Positions 8,739 through 16,961 of a stretch of 64,000 nucleotides of DNA are shown in pieces. The DNA comes from Janibacter sp. DB-40 (lineage in GTDB: Bacteria > Actinomycetota > Actinomycetes > Actinomycetales > Dermatophilaceae): positions 1,178,001 to 1,242,000 of the forward strand of contig NZ_CP120360.1 of assembly GCF_029510815.1 (NCBI RefSeq), written 5' to 3'. Numbering within the stretch: position 1 is the first letter of the stretch; each line of letters starts with the position of its first letter. The translations under genes and the position numbers were made by a program. The notes under the pieces were generated by a model, which saw only the letters and a program-made list of their open reading frames with translations, ran no database searches and was not told the origin of the DNA.

Positions 8739-11627
8739 ATGACCGAGACCGCCGGCAAGTCCAGCGCACGTCGCGGCTCCCGCACGACCAAGGGGCTGAC
8801 GATCGAGCGCATCCACACCACCGAGGGCGTGCACCCGTACGACGAGGTGACGTGGGAGAAGCGTGACGTCGTCCAGCAGAACTGGAAGACCGGCGCGACG
8901 ATCTTCGAGCAGCGCGGGGTCGAGTTCCCCGACTTCTGGTCGCTGAACGCCTCGACGATCGTGACGACGAAGTACTTCCGCGGCGCCCTGGGCACCCCGG
9001 AGCGCGAGACCGGTCTGAAGCAGCTCATCGACCGCGTCGTGCTCACCTACGTCAAGGCCGGCAAGGACAACGGCTACTTCGCCACCGACACCGACGCCGA
9101 GATCTTCGAGCACGAGCTGACGTACGCCCTGCTCCACCAGATCTTCAGCTTCAACTCCCCGGTGTGGTTCAACGTCGGCACGCAGAGCCCGCAGCAGGTC
9201 AGCGCCTGCTTCATCCTCTCCGTCGACGACTCGATGGACTCGATCCTCAACTGGTACAAGGAGGAGGGCTTCATCTTCAAGGGCGGCTCCGGCGCCGGCC
9301 TGAACCTCTCCCGCATCCGCTCCTCCAAGGAGCTGCTCTCCTCCGGCGGCACCGCCTCCGGCCCGGTCTCCTTCATGCGTGGTGCCGACGCCTCCGCCGG
9401 CACGATCAAGTCCGGTGGCGCGACCCGTCGCGCGGCGAAGATGGTCGTGCTGGACGTCGACCACCCGGACATCGAGGAGTTCGTCGAGACCAAGGCCCGC
9501 GAGGAGCACAAGATCCGTGCGCTGCGTGACGCCGGCTTCGACATGGACCTCGGCGGCTCGGACATCACCTCCGTGCAGTACCAGAACGCGAACAACTCGG
9601 TGCGCGTCAACGACGAGTTCATGCGTGCGGTCGAGGACGGGACCGAGTTCGGTCTGAAGTCGCGCACCGACGGCTCGGTCATCGAGAGCGTCGACGCCCG
9701 CGAGCTCATGGGCAAGATCGCCCAGGCCGCGTGGGAGTGCGCCGACCCGGGCATCCAGTACGACGACACGATCAACGACTGGCACACCAATCCCGAGTCG
9801 GGTCGGATCACCGCGTCGAACCCCTGCAGCGAGTACATGTCCCTGGACAACTCCTCCTGCAACCTCGCCTCGCTGAACCTGCTGAAGTTCCTCGGCGACG
9901 ACGACACCTTCGACGCCGAGCGCTTCCAGAAGGTCGCCGAGCTGGTCATCACCGCGATGGACATCTCGATCTGCTTCGCGGACTTCCCGACCGACCCGAT
10001 CGGTGACACCACGCGCGACTACCGCCAGCTGGGCATCGGCTACGCCAACCTCGGCGCGCTGCTCATGGCGACCGGTCACGGCTACGACTCCGACGGCGGT
10101 CGTGCCCTCGCGGCCTCGATCACCTCGCTGCTCACCGGTGCCTCCTACAAGCGCTCCGCGGAGCTGGCCGGCATCGTCGGCCCGTACAACGGCTACGCCC
10201 GCAACGCCGACGCGCACAAGCGCGTCATGCGTAAGCACCAGGCGGCCAACGACGAGATCCGCACGCTGCACTCGATGGACCGCTCGGTCCACCAGGCCGC
10301 CACCAAGGCCTGGGACGCGGTCGTCAAGGTCGGCGAGAAGAACGGCTACCGCAACGCCCAGGCGTCGGTGCTCGCTCCCACCGGGACCATCGGCTTCATG
10401 ATGGACTGCGACACCACCGGCATCGAGCCGGACTTCTCGCTGGTGAAGTTCAAGAAGCTCGTCGGCGGCGGCTCCATGCAGATCGTCAACCTGACGATCC
10501 CGCGTGCGCTGAAGCTGCTCGGCTACACCGAGGAGACGTCCGAGGCGATCGTCGAGTACATCGCCGACAAGGGGCACGTCATCGACGCCCCGGGTCTGAA
10601 GCCGGAGCACTACGAGGTCTTCGACACCGCCATGGGTGAGCGTGCCATCGCGCCGATGGGCCACGTGCGGATGATGGCTGCGGTGCAGCCCTTCCTCTCC
10701 GGTGCGATCTCCAAGACGGTCAACCTGCCGGAGAGCGCCACGGTCGAGGAGATCGCCGACGTCTACTCCGAGGGCTGGAAGCTCGGCCTGAAGGCGCTGG
10801 CGGTCTACCGCGACAACTGCAAGGTCGGTCAGCCGCTGTCCGACGGTGGGTCCACGGCGAAGGGGGCCAAGGCCGACGCCGAGGCCGCTGCGGCGGAGTC
10901 GGCGAAGGTCGTCGAGTACCGCCCGCTGCGTCGTCGCCTGCCGAAGCGTCGCACCTCGCAGACCACGAGCTTCGCCGTCGGTGGGGCCGAGGGGTACCTG
11001 ACCGCCGGCACGTACGAGGACGGCGAGCTGGGCGAGATCTTCCTGAAGTTCGGCAAGCAGGGCTCGACCCTGGCCGGTCTGATGGACGCCTTCTCCATCG
11101 CGATCTCGATCGCGCTGCAGCACGGCGTGCCGCTGGAGACCTACGTCGAGAAGTTCACCAACCTGCGCTTTGAGCCGGCCGGCATGACGGACGACCCGGA
11201 CGTGCGGATGGCGCAGTCGATCATGGACTACGTCTTCCGTCGCCTCGCGCTGGACTACCTGGACTTCGACACCCGGTCCTTCATGGGCATCCACACCGCC
11301 GACGAGCGGTCGCGCCAGCTGGAGACCGGGTCGTACGCCCCGTCGTCCTCCGAGGACGACAGCTACGACGACGAGTCCTACAGCCAGACCGTGGCCACCA
11401 CGGAGGCCCGGCCGGCCGCCAAGGAGGAGTCGACCGACACCTCCGGTACCGGCAGTGCTTCCGCACGCGAGGCCGACGCCACGATCCACTCCTCGGCCGA
11501 GCTCATGGAGAAGCTCCAGGGCAAGGCCTCGGACGCACCGATGTGCATGACCTGCGGGACCAAGATGCGCCCCGCCGGCTCCTGCTACGTCTGCGAGGGT
11601 TGCGGCTCGACCAGCGGTTGCAGCTGA
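8739..11627 (+). CDS. nrdJ: Adenosylcobalamin-dependent ribonucleotide reductase (class II)
   Basis: This enzyme reduces ribonucleotides to deoxyribonucleotides using a radical generated from adenosylcobalamin, and works with or without oxygen. The 962-residue chain has the substrate-site region SGAGLNLSRIRSSKE, the radical cysteine in NPCSEYMSLDNSSCNLAS, and LAPTGTIGFMMDCDTTGIEPD. A C-terminal extension contains an acidic Ser/Asp-rich linker (about 865-925) and ends in a cysteine cluster (MCMTCGTKM ... CYVCEGCGSTSGC) proposed to shuttle electrons from thioredoxin in NrdJ enzymes. The SD is GAGGAGAGAAG. It is in an operon with nrdR. No cobalamin riboswitch is visible in its leader. A strong hairpin follows the stop. 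Confidence 0.97.
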   Translation: MTETAGKSSARRGSRTTKGLTIERIHTTEGVHPYDEVTWEKRDVVQQNWKTGATIFEQRGVEFPDFWSLNASTIVTTKYFRGALGTPERETGLKQLIDRVVLTYVKAGKDNGYFATDTDAEIFEHELTYALLHQIFSFNSPVWFNVGTQSPQQVSACFILSVDDSMDSILNWYKEEGFIFKGGSGAGLNLSRIRSSKELLSSGGTASGPVSFMRGADASAGTIKSGGATRRAAKMVVLDVDHPDIEEFVETKAREEHKIRALRDAGFDMDLGGSDITSVQYQNANNSVRVNDEFMRAVEDGTEFGLKSRTDGSVIESVDARELMGKIAQAAWECADPGIQYDDTINDWHTNPESGRITASNPCSEYMSLDNSSCNLASLNLLKFLGDDDTFDAERFQKVAELVITAMDISICFADFPTDPIGDTTRDYRQLGIGYANLGALLMATGHGYDSDGGRALAASITSLLTGASYKRSAELAGIVGPYNGYARNADAHKRVMRKHQAANDEIRTLHSMDRSVHQAATKAWDAVVKVGEKNGYRNAQASVLAPTGTIGFMMDCDTTGIEPDFSLVKFKKLVGGGSMQIVNLTIPRALKLLGYTEETSEAIVEYIADKGHVIDAPGLKPEHYEVFDTAMGERAIAPMGHVRMMAAVQPFLSGAISKTVNLPESATVEEIADVYSEGWKLGLKALAVYRDNCKVGQPLSDGGSTAKGAKADAEAAAAESAKVVEYRPLRRRLPKRRTSQTTSFAVGGAEGYLTAGTYEDGELGEIFLKFGKQGSTLAGLMDAFSIAISIALQHGVPLETYVEKFTNLRFEPAGMTDDPDVRMAQSIMDYVFRRLALDYLDFDTRSFMGIHTADERSRQLETGSYAPSSSEDDSYDDESYSQTVATTEARPAAKEESTDTSGTGSASAREADATIHSSAELMEKLQGKASDAPMCMTCGTKMRPAGSCYVCEGCGSTSGCS

Positions 11628-11641
11628 TCCGCTGAATAGAC

Positions 11642-11675
11642 GTCGGGCCCCGGCTCTAGCAAGCCGGGGCCCGAC
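11642..11675 (+). terminator. Terminator of the nrdR-nrdJ operon
   Basis: A perfect 14-bp GC-rich stem (GTCGGGCCCCGGCT / AGCCGGGGCCCGAC) with loop CTAGCA lies 14 bp after the nrdJ stop. A second small hairpin (CAGGAG/CTCCTG, 11678-11694) follows. Confidence 0.85.
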
Positions 11676-11769
11676 AGCAGGAGATGAGCTCCTGTCCCTT
11701 TCCGGGGGTTGCCAGGATCACTCATCCCTGCTCGTCACACAAGTACGAGCGAGGAAGGAGGTGGGATCC

Positions 11770-11880
11770 ATGGCCTACAAGAGTGCTAAGTCTGGACGCT
11801 TCATCACGAAGAAGCATGCCAAGTCCAGCCCCAACACCACGTACAAGCTCGGCAACTCCAGGAAGAAGAAGGGCAAGTAG
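11770..11880 (+). CDS. 36-residue Lys/Ser-rich basic protein
   Basis: A small open frame starts at ATG 11770 behind a near-perfect SD (GGAAGGAGG, 11753-11761) and encodes MAYKSAKSGRFITKKHAKSS followed by 16 more residues ending RKKKGK. It has 11 lysines, no acidic residues and no hydrophobic segment. It lies in its own transcription unit between the nrdJ hairpin and a strong terminator at 11889. The opening resembles short actinobacterial hypotheticals of the type S-A-K-(S/T)-G-R-(F/Y)-(V/I)-(S/T)-K, recalled from general familiarity. The function is unknown; nucleic-acid binding is an inference from charge only. Codon use is less GC-rich than in nrdJ. Confidence 0.8.
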   Translation: MAYKSAKSGRFITKKHAKSSPNTTYKLGNSRKKKGK

Positions 11881-11888
11881 GCCTTCTG

Positions 11889-11928
11889 ATCGGCCGGTCT
11901 CGATGGATATTCATCGAGGCCGGCCGAT
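11889..11928. terminator. Bidirectional terminator
   Basis: A 17-bp perfect stem (ATCGGCCGGTCTCGATG / CATCGAGGCCGGCCGAT) with a 6-base loop is followed by TCTTTGATTT. It serves the small basic protein gene on + and probably the DUF3427 helicase operon on -. Confidence 0.88.
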
Positions 11929-11970
11929 TCTTTGATTTGGGCGCCGGTGGGCGGTCTTGCTCATGAAGTC

Positions 11971-14900
11971 CTACGAAGCAGCGGCCGCGGAGATGTAGAT
12001 GCTTTGGGGGAGAAGGTTGTGAAGTCGCCAGGTGAAGGCGATCGGACGTTCTCCCTTGTGGCTCACATAGGAAGCTGGGCCGAGGAAGACGTATGGTGCG
12101 CCGCCGCCGAAGTCGTTGACCTTGCTATCGCGGGCGAACAGCAAGATGTGCGTCCCCTTGGCTTCATGATGGATGTATCGCTGGCCCGTCGCGGACCGGA
12201 CTGTGGTGCTGGACTGCGACTCCCAGTGGAAGAGCTCTGGACTGATCGCGTAGTCCCGGTACATCGTCGTAGGCGAGTAATCAGCCTCGGACTTCTTAAG
12301 CGTGATGAAGAAGGCGTCGGAGTCGATCTCGGGCGAGTACAGGACGCCCTCGCGGAAGCTGTTCGGTGCACGACCACCGAGTGAGGCGTACCGAAGGGCG
12401 GCGACGGCTTCCTCACGCGTGTAGCGAGCATGTACATGCAGCGGCAGGGTGCCGAGGTCGCCGACGAGAGGCCGCGTGACGTGAGTGGCATGGTCCAGTC
12501 CCAGCTCGATGACCTGGCGAAGGTCGTCGCGAACATTGAGCTCATCCCGTAGAGCACGCAGTCCGGCGTCATAGGTCGTGAAGCCTCCACCGCCTGTCCA
12601 CAGTGAGAAGAAGAGCATTCTGCCGAACTCCCGCATGCGTGGGCTGGCCGTGCCGTACGCAGGCGCGTCGTCATTGAGCCACGTGAGGTATGCCTGCGCT
12701 CGCTCGGGGTCATCCACGTGCGAGAACGCCCGGACACGCTTCAACAGCAGCTGTTCCTGGGGTCCCTCCTGTGCCGTCGGCAGGTCGGCATCGCGCCGTA
12801 GGCGAGTCCACGACCGATCCGACCTGACTACGTCCGCAAGGTCGACGCCGGTCTCGTCGAGATAGGTCGCAAGACTGTCGGTGGGGTGGTTCCGCAGCTC
12901 GGTCGCGAGGACCTTCCACCGAGTCGTCAGTTGGCCCTTCAGGTTTTCCAGCACCACGTCCTGGGTCTGCTCGTCGAGGACGATCTGACAGCCGGAGGGC
13001 AAGAACGGAAAGCCTCTGTCGACCTGGTCGGCTAGAGCCTTCCGGGTGGTACCAGTCAGGGCTCGGAATCGGTCGGCGAATCGGAAGGACTTGTTCTGAT
13101 GGCCTACGAAGTCCAGAGCTGTGAGCACCGCCTTGTCGTCCGCTCTGCGAAGTCCACGCCCCAGCTGCTGCAGGAAGATGGTCGCTGATTCAGTCGGCCG
13201 GAGGAAGAGGACGGTGTCGACGGAGGGAAGGTCGACCCCTTCGTTGAACATGTCAACCGTGAAGACGACAGCGACGCGACCCGCACGCAGGTCCGATAGA
13301 GCCTGGGTGCGATCGGCACTACCGGGATGACTCGTCACGGCAACCGCGGGAACGCCAGCGTCGGTGAACACTCTTGACATGTATTCCGCGTGCGCGACCG
13401 ATACGCAGAACCCGAGCGCCTTCATCTTGCGGGGAGACGTGATCTTGTCGCGGATCGCCTGCAGGATCAGGGCAGCGCGAGCGTCGTTGCCGGTGTAGAC
13501 CTTCTCCAGCTCGTCCGTGTCGTACGCACCGCGCTTCCAGGTGAGCGCGCTGAGATCGGTCCCGTCTGAGATGCCGAAGTAGTGGAAGGGGGACAGGAGC
13601 TCCGAGGCCAGGGCATCCCACAGACGCAGTTCTGCAGCAATACGACCATCGAAGAATGTCTGGGCGACATCGGTGCCATCGGCCCGCTCTGGTGTGGCCG
13701 TCAATCCCAGCAGCTCGGACGGTTCGAGGTGCTTGAGGATGTTGCGGTAGGTCCGAGCCTGCGCGTGGTGGAACTCGTCGATAACGACCACCTCGAAGTG
13801 GTCGGCCGGGATGTTGGTTACGCCGTAGGAATTGAGCGATTGCACCGACGCGAAGACGTGCTCCCACCGTTCGGGACGAGTCCCGCCGACGTAGAGCTCG
13901 CCGAAGTCCTGATTGCGCAGCACCTCGCGGTACGTCCGAAGACTTTGGGTCAGGATCTCCTGACGGTGGGCGACGAAGAGAAGCCGTGGCAGGCGCCCCT
14001 CGCGCTGGTATAGACGTCGATAGTCCAAAGCGGCCAACACCGTTTTTCCCGTCCCAGTGGCGGCAACGACAAGATTGCGATGACGGTCGTGAACGACGCG
14101 TTCGACGTCGAGGGACTCAAGCATCTCGGCCTGGTACGGGAAGGGCTGCACGTCGAGGCCGGAGATCGAGATCGTGACTCGGTCCGGTTTCGTGCCGCCC
14201 CCTGACGCTAGAAGCAGAGCGTCATCGAGCCGGTCTCGGTCGCGGTTCGGGTCGTAATCCTCGAAGGAGCTGTCGTTCCAATAGGTCTCAAACGTTGCCT
14301 CGAACTTGTGCATGAGTGCAGGGGTCGCAATGGCAGAGAGACGGACATTCCACTCGACACCATCGAGAAGCGCGGCCCGCGAGAGGTTGGAGGAGCCGAC
14401 GTAGGCCGTGTTGAAGCCCGTGCGTCGGTTGAACAGCCATGCCTTCGCGTGGAGGCGAGTGCGGAGCGAGTCGTACTGGATCTTCACCTGGGCGCCGAAC
14501 TCGTTCACAAGACGGTCTAGCGCCTGACGTTCAGTTGCTCCCATGTAGGTGGTGGTGATGACGCGCAGGGGGATCCCGCGGTCACGCAGTCGGCGCAGCT
14601 GCGGTTCGAGCAGGCGCAAGCCGTACCACTTCACGAAGGCGATGAGCAGGTCGACGGAGTCGGCAGTCTCCAGCTCGGCCCGCAGCTCTGAGCCCAGACT
14701 TGGTTCACCGATCGAGTTCGTCAGGAGCGCAGCATCGGACAGGGGAGTGGATGGACGGTCTGGTGCGATGTACTCCACGCCGGGCCCGGCCGGACGGTGA
14801 AGGAAATGGAGCTGACGGCTACCGGACCCGAGCAAGTCGGTCTCATTCCCCAGCTGAGTCAGGATCCGATTGACGAGGTCACGTCTGTGTGCCGGGTCCT

Positions 14901-15084
14901 TCTCATCCCGCAGCGCTCGTTCAACAGCATTGCGCACATGACGTGCCAGAACGTGCGGTTCATCCCCGCTGTCGACGTCATAGATCAGGCGAGTGTCGTC
15001 GGGGCGCTCATCGAGCAACTTCTCAAGCCGGGCCGTCAGCAGCGACTCGTACATGCCCTCGGGGAGCGCGTCATTGAAGGTCAC
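11971..15084 (-). CDS. PLD nuclease - SF2 helicase - DUF3427 protein
   Basis: A 1037-residue multidomain protein. Residues about 130-280 are phospholipase-D-like, with the catalytic pattern RLHAKAWLFN ... GSSNLSRAAL. Residues about 310-690 are a superfamily II helicase: AATGTGKT (Walker A), VVIDEFHHA (DExH-type box with Phe), LGLTATPERADG and FLQQLGRGLRR (motif VI). The remainder matches the DUF3427 layout, with the C-terminal portion resembling modified-DNA or restriction-linked modules. It lies 52 bp downstream of a NUDIX gene on the same strand. GC is visibly lower than in the flanks, which suggests acquisition by transfer. A role in anti-phage defence or processing of damaged nucleic acid is inferred. 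The chosen GTG start lacks a strong SD. Confidence 0.88.
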   Translation of the reverse strand: MTFNDALPEGMYESLLTARLEKLLDERPDDTRLIYDVDSGDEPHVLARHVRNAVERALRDEKDPAHRRDLVNRILTQLGNETDLLGSGSRQLHFLHRPAGPGVEYIAPDRPSTPLSDAALLTNSIGEPSLGSELRAELETADSVDLLIAFVKWYGLRLLEPQLRRLRDRGIPLRVITTTYMGATERQALDRLVNEFGAQVKIQYDSLRTRLHAKAWLFNRRTGFNTAYVGSSNLSRAALLDGVEWNVRLSAIATPALMHKFEATFETYWNDSSFEDYDPNRDRDRLDDALLLASGGGTKPDRVTISISGLDVQPFPYQAEMLESLDVERVVHDRHRNLVVAATGTGKTVLAALDYRRLYQREGRLPRLLFVAHRQEILTQSLRTYREVLRNQDFGELYVGGTRPERWEHVFASVQSLNSYGVTNIPADHFEVVVIDEFHHAQARTYRNILKHLEPSELLGLTATPERADGTDVAQTFFDGRIAAELRLWDALASELLSPFHYFGISDGTDLSALTWKRGAYDTDELEKVYTGNDARAALILQAIRDKITSPRKMKALGFCVSVAHAEYMSRVFTDAGVPAVAVTSHPGSADRTQALSDLRAGRVAVVFTVDMFNEGVDLPSVDTVLFLRPTESATIFLQQLGRGLRRADDKAVLTALDFVGHQNKSFRFADRFRALTGTTRKALADQVDRGFPFLPSGCQIVLDEQTQDVVLENLKGQLTTRWKVLATELRNHPTDSLATYLDETGVDLADVVRSDRSWTRLRRDADLPTAQEGPQEQLLLKRVRAFSHVDDPERAQAYLTWLNDDAPAYGTASPRMREFGRMLFFSLWTGGGGFTTYDAGLRALRDELNVRDDLRQVIELGLDHATHVTRPLVGDLGTLPLHVHARYTREEAVAALRYASLGGRAPNSFREGVLYSPEIDSDAFFITLKKSEADYSPTTMYRDYAISPELFHWESQSSTTVRSATGQRYIHHEAKGTHILLFARDSKVNDFGGGAPYVFLGPASYVSHKGERPIAFTWRLHNLLPQSIYISAAAAS

Positions 15085-15136
15085 GGGGGGAGCTTGCCAG
15101 GGGGCAGGGACATCCCGCCGTCGAGACCGTGTTTCG

Positions 15137-15529
15137 TTATACGTACGTCGCTTGAATCAACTGGACCGCGGGAATGTCGGCAGGCGCCCAGTCGAGTTGC
15201 GACAGCTCGACCGGCGCCACCCACCTAACCTCCAGATGCTCAGTGAGCTCAGGCATACCTGTGAGGAGTTGGCCGTAGAAGGTCGTGAGGGTGACCAGCG
15301 CGAAGTCGTACTCATGGTGCGTCGTCGTGAGTCGGTCACCGACCGAAATATGACACCTCAACTCCTCCATGATCTCGCGCTCGAGTGCCTCGGCTGGCGT
15401 TTCGTCGGTCTCGACCTTCCCGCCAGGAAACTCCCACATTCCGGCCAGGGGTCCGGTTGCTCGTTGGGCGCAGAGGATCCGGTGATCGGACACGATGACT
15501 GCACCGACCACGTCGATGGACTTCTTCAT
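15137..15529 (-). CDS. NUDIX hydrolase, MutT-like
   Basis: A 130-residue protein with an intact NUDIX box spread over GGKVETDETPAEALEREI and MEEL (G-x5-E-x7-REUxEExGU, the final part EIMEELRC). It is preceded by WEFPGGK, as in MutT-type (deoxy)nucleoside triphosphate pyrophosphohydrolases that clear oxidised dNTPs. ATG 15529 follows GGAAGGG. It is the first gene of a two-gene unit with the PLD-helicase-DUF3427 protein. Because the partner is a helicase-nuclease, the NUDIX enzyme may act on modified nucleotides or on a signal nucleotide rather than in housekeeping; this is inference. Confidence 0.9.
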   Translation of the reverse strand: MKKSIDVVGAVIVSDHRILCAQRATGPLAGMWEFPGGKVETDETPAEALEREIMEELRCHISVGDRLTTTHHEYDFALVTLTTFYGQLLTGMPELTEHLEVRWVAPVELSQLDWAPADIPAVQLIQATYV

Positions 15530-15707
15530 TGATCCCTTCCGGACATGCGCTGCAGGAGAGCTTAAGGCGTCCTCGTCCACTACTTGGTAGCCGCCTCAAC
15601 GGTGCTGGTCTCCGAGCCTGGCAACGGCCAGTGCAACTACTCCACCCACAGCAGAACCGATCGCCTCTAAGGTAAGGCCGTATCAACTGCGTGCCGGGGA
15701 GAGGACC

Positions 15708-16592
15708 ATGCGGATGGAGACAACTGGAGCGCGCGAGGCGACAGACAAGCGGATGCGTTTGCGCTATGCCGGAGTGTGCCGGCTTTGCGGCACGGATCTG
15801 GCCGCTCGTGCGGACGCGATCTATGAGAAGGCCACGAGAACCGTTCGTTGCGTGGACTGCAGCCCGTCTGTCCCCACAGTTGGTGGGGACGCCCAGCCTG
15901 ACAGCACTGTCCCTGGCCCCGCCACGGCCCCGAAACAAACTCCGGCAGACGCACCTCCAACTGGAGCGGGTTCGTCCGCTCGTCGCGAGTATGAGCGGCG
16001 CAAGGCCAAGGACGAGGAGCGACTGCGTCAGAAGTGGGGTCGGCTGGGTGGTGTCGCCGTCGCTCTTTCAGATGAGCGGCAGAGCACGAAGGCCTGGGCA
16101 ACGGGCGCCGTTGGCGAAGAGCGACTCGGCGCCCGGCTTGATGGCTGCGTGTCTGCCTCACTTGCGGTTCTTCATGACCGTCTCATCCCGGGCAGTCGGG
16201 CCAACATCGACCACCTCGCCATCACCCCTGGCGGGATCTGGATCATCGATGCCAAGTGCTACAAGGGTCGCCCGCGAATCGAGATCGAAGGGGGCATCCT
16301 CCGGCCTCGTGTCGACAAGCTCATCGTCGGTCGTCGCAACTGCACCAAGCTCGTCGACGGGGTTCAGAAGCAGGTGTCTATCGTTCGCGAGATCGCTGGC
16401 GAAGCACCAGTTGTTGGAGCGTTGTGTTTTGTGGGCGCCGACTGGCCGCTCATCGGTGGATCGTTCACCACGCGTGGAGTTCATGTGCTCTGGCCGAAAT
16501 TGCTGACAAAGATGCTCTGCAAGGAGGGGCCAGTTCTCTTGGATGTTGCAGAGACCGAGGCAACTCTCGCGTCAAGCTTGTTGCCTGCGTGA
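15708..16592 (+). CDS. Zinc-ribbon NERD-domain protein
   Basis: A 294-residue protein. The N-terminus has two CxxC pairs (CRLC about residue 24, CVDC about residue 48) that form a probable zinc ribbon. After a Pro/Ala-rich linker and a charged helix (RREYERRKAKDEERLRQKW) comes the NERD domain: GAVGEERLG, then HDRLIPGSRANIDHLAITP and IWIIDAKCYKGRP. The D-x-K core (IDAK) is the nuclease-like signature. NERD proteins are predicted DNA-processing enzymes, though most have no tested function. ATG 15708 follows GGGGAGAGG. It is divergent from the NUDIX-helicase operon (about 180 bp between starts) inside the lower-GC accessory stretch. Confidence 0.85.
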   Translation: MRMETTGAREATDKRMRLRYAGVCRLCGTDLAARADAIYEKATRTVRCVDCSPSVPTVGGDAQPDSTVPGPATAPKQTPADAPPTGAGSSARREYERRKAKDEERLRQKWGRLGGVAVALSDERQSTKAWATGAVGEERLGARLDGCVSASLAVLHDRLIPGSRANIDHLAITPGGIWIIDAKCYKGRPRIEIEGGILRPRVDKLIVGRRNCTKLVDGVQKQVSIVREIAGEAPVVGALCFVGADWPLIGGSFTTRGVHVLWPKLLTKMLCKEGPVLLDVAETEATLASSLLPA

Positions 16593-16638
16593 GTCACGGG
16601 GTCAAGGCTCCGCACATTAGTTCGCCGCGGGGATGTCC

Positions 16639-16878
16639 CTAGGGGCCAGGAGTAGCTTCGCGCAGGATGTGGATGAGTTCTGCAGCTCGATCGCGATCGA
16701 GCTCAATCGTCTGGCTGGCTTTGCCGAGAAGCTTCCGTTCATCTGAACCGTAGGTCTCGAGCTGAACAGCCAGGGTCCCATCCGGCATGTCCACAGTTCG
16801 GTATCCGCAACTGGACGTCGTCGTGGTCCTCGATGCCTCGCCGGAAGTCTTGGCTTCAAAATCGCGCACATGCACCAT
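16639..16878 (-). CDS. Conserved 79-residue hypothetical protein
   Basis: A short protein beginning MVHVRDFEAK, with a Thr/Ser patch, then VQLETYGSDERKLLGKASQT, IELDRDRAAELIHILREA. This pattern (LQL-x-T-(F/Y)-G-S-x-x-R-x4-GK-x-SQ-x-(I/L)-x-LD) matches a small uncharacterised family I have seen in many bacteria, often in accessory islands. No catalytic motif is obvious. ATG 16878 is preferred over a longer in-frame upstream extension, which has no family features and would enter the promoter of the next gene. The gene is divergent from the DUF222-HNH gene. Confidence 0.7.
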   Translation of the reverse strand: MVHVRDFEAKTSGEASRTTTTSSCGYRTVDMPDGTLAVQLETYGSDERKLLGKASQTIELDRDRAAELIHILREATPGP

Positions 16879-16961
16879 GGCCAATGTGTACCAGGGCTCG
16901 AGGCTCGAGGGGCCGATCCGACGCCCGGGTGATGTCGGTGGCCGCTGCCAAACTAGGACAC

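Noticed and set aside
8157..11489. Long open frame on the minus strand opposite nrdR-nrdJ (about 1110 codons)
   Set aside because: It mirrors nrdJ codon by codon, has repetitive Val/Leu/Gly/Asp-rich composition and no domain. It is a high-GC antisense shadow.
16833..16961. Upstream extension of the DUF222-HNH protein
   Set aside because: It overlaps the opposite 79-aa gene and its promoter, and it lacks family sequence.
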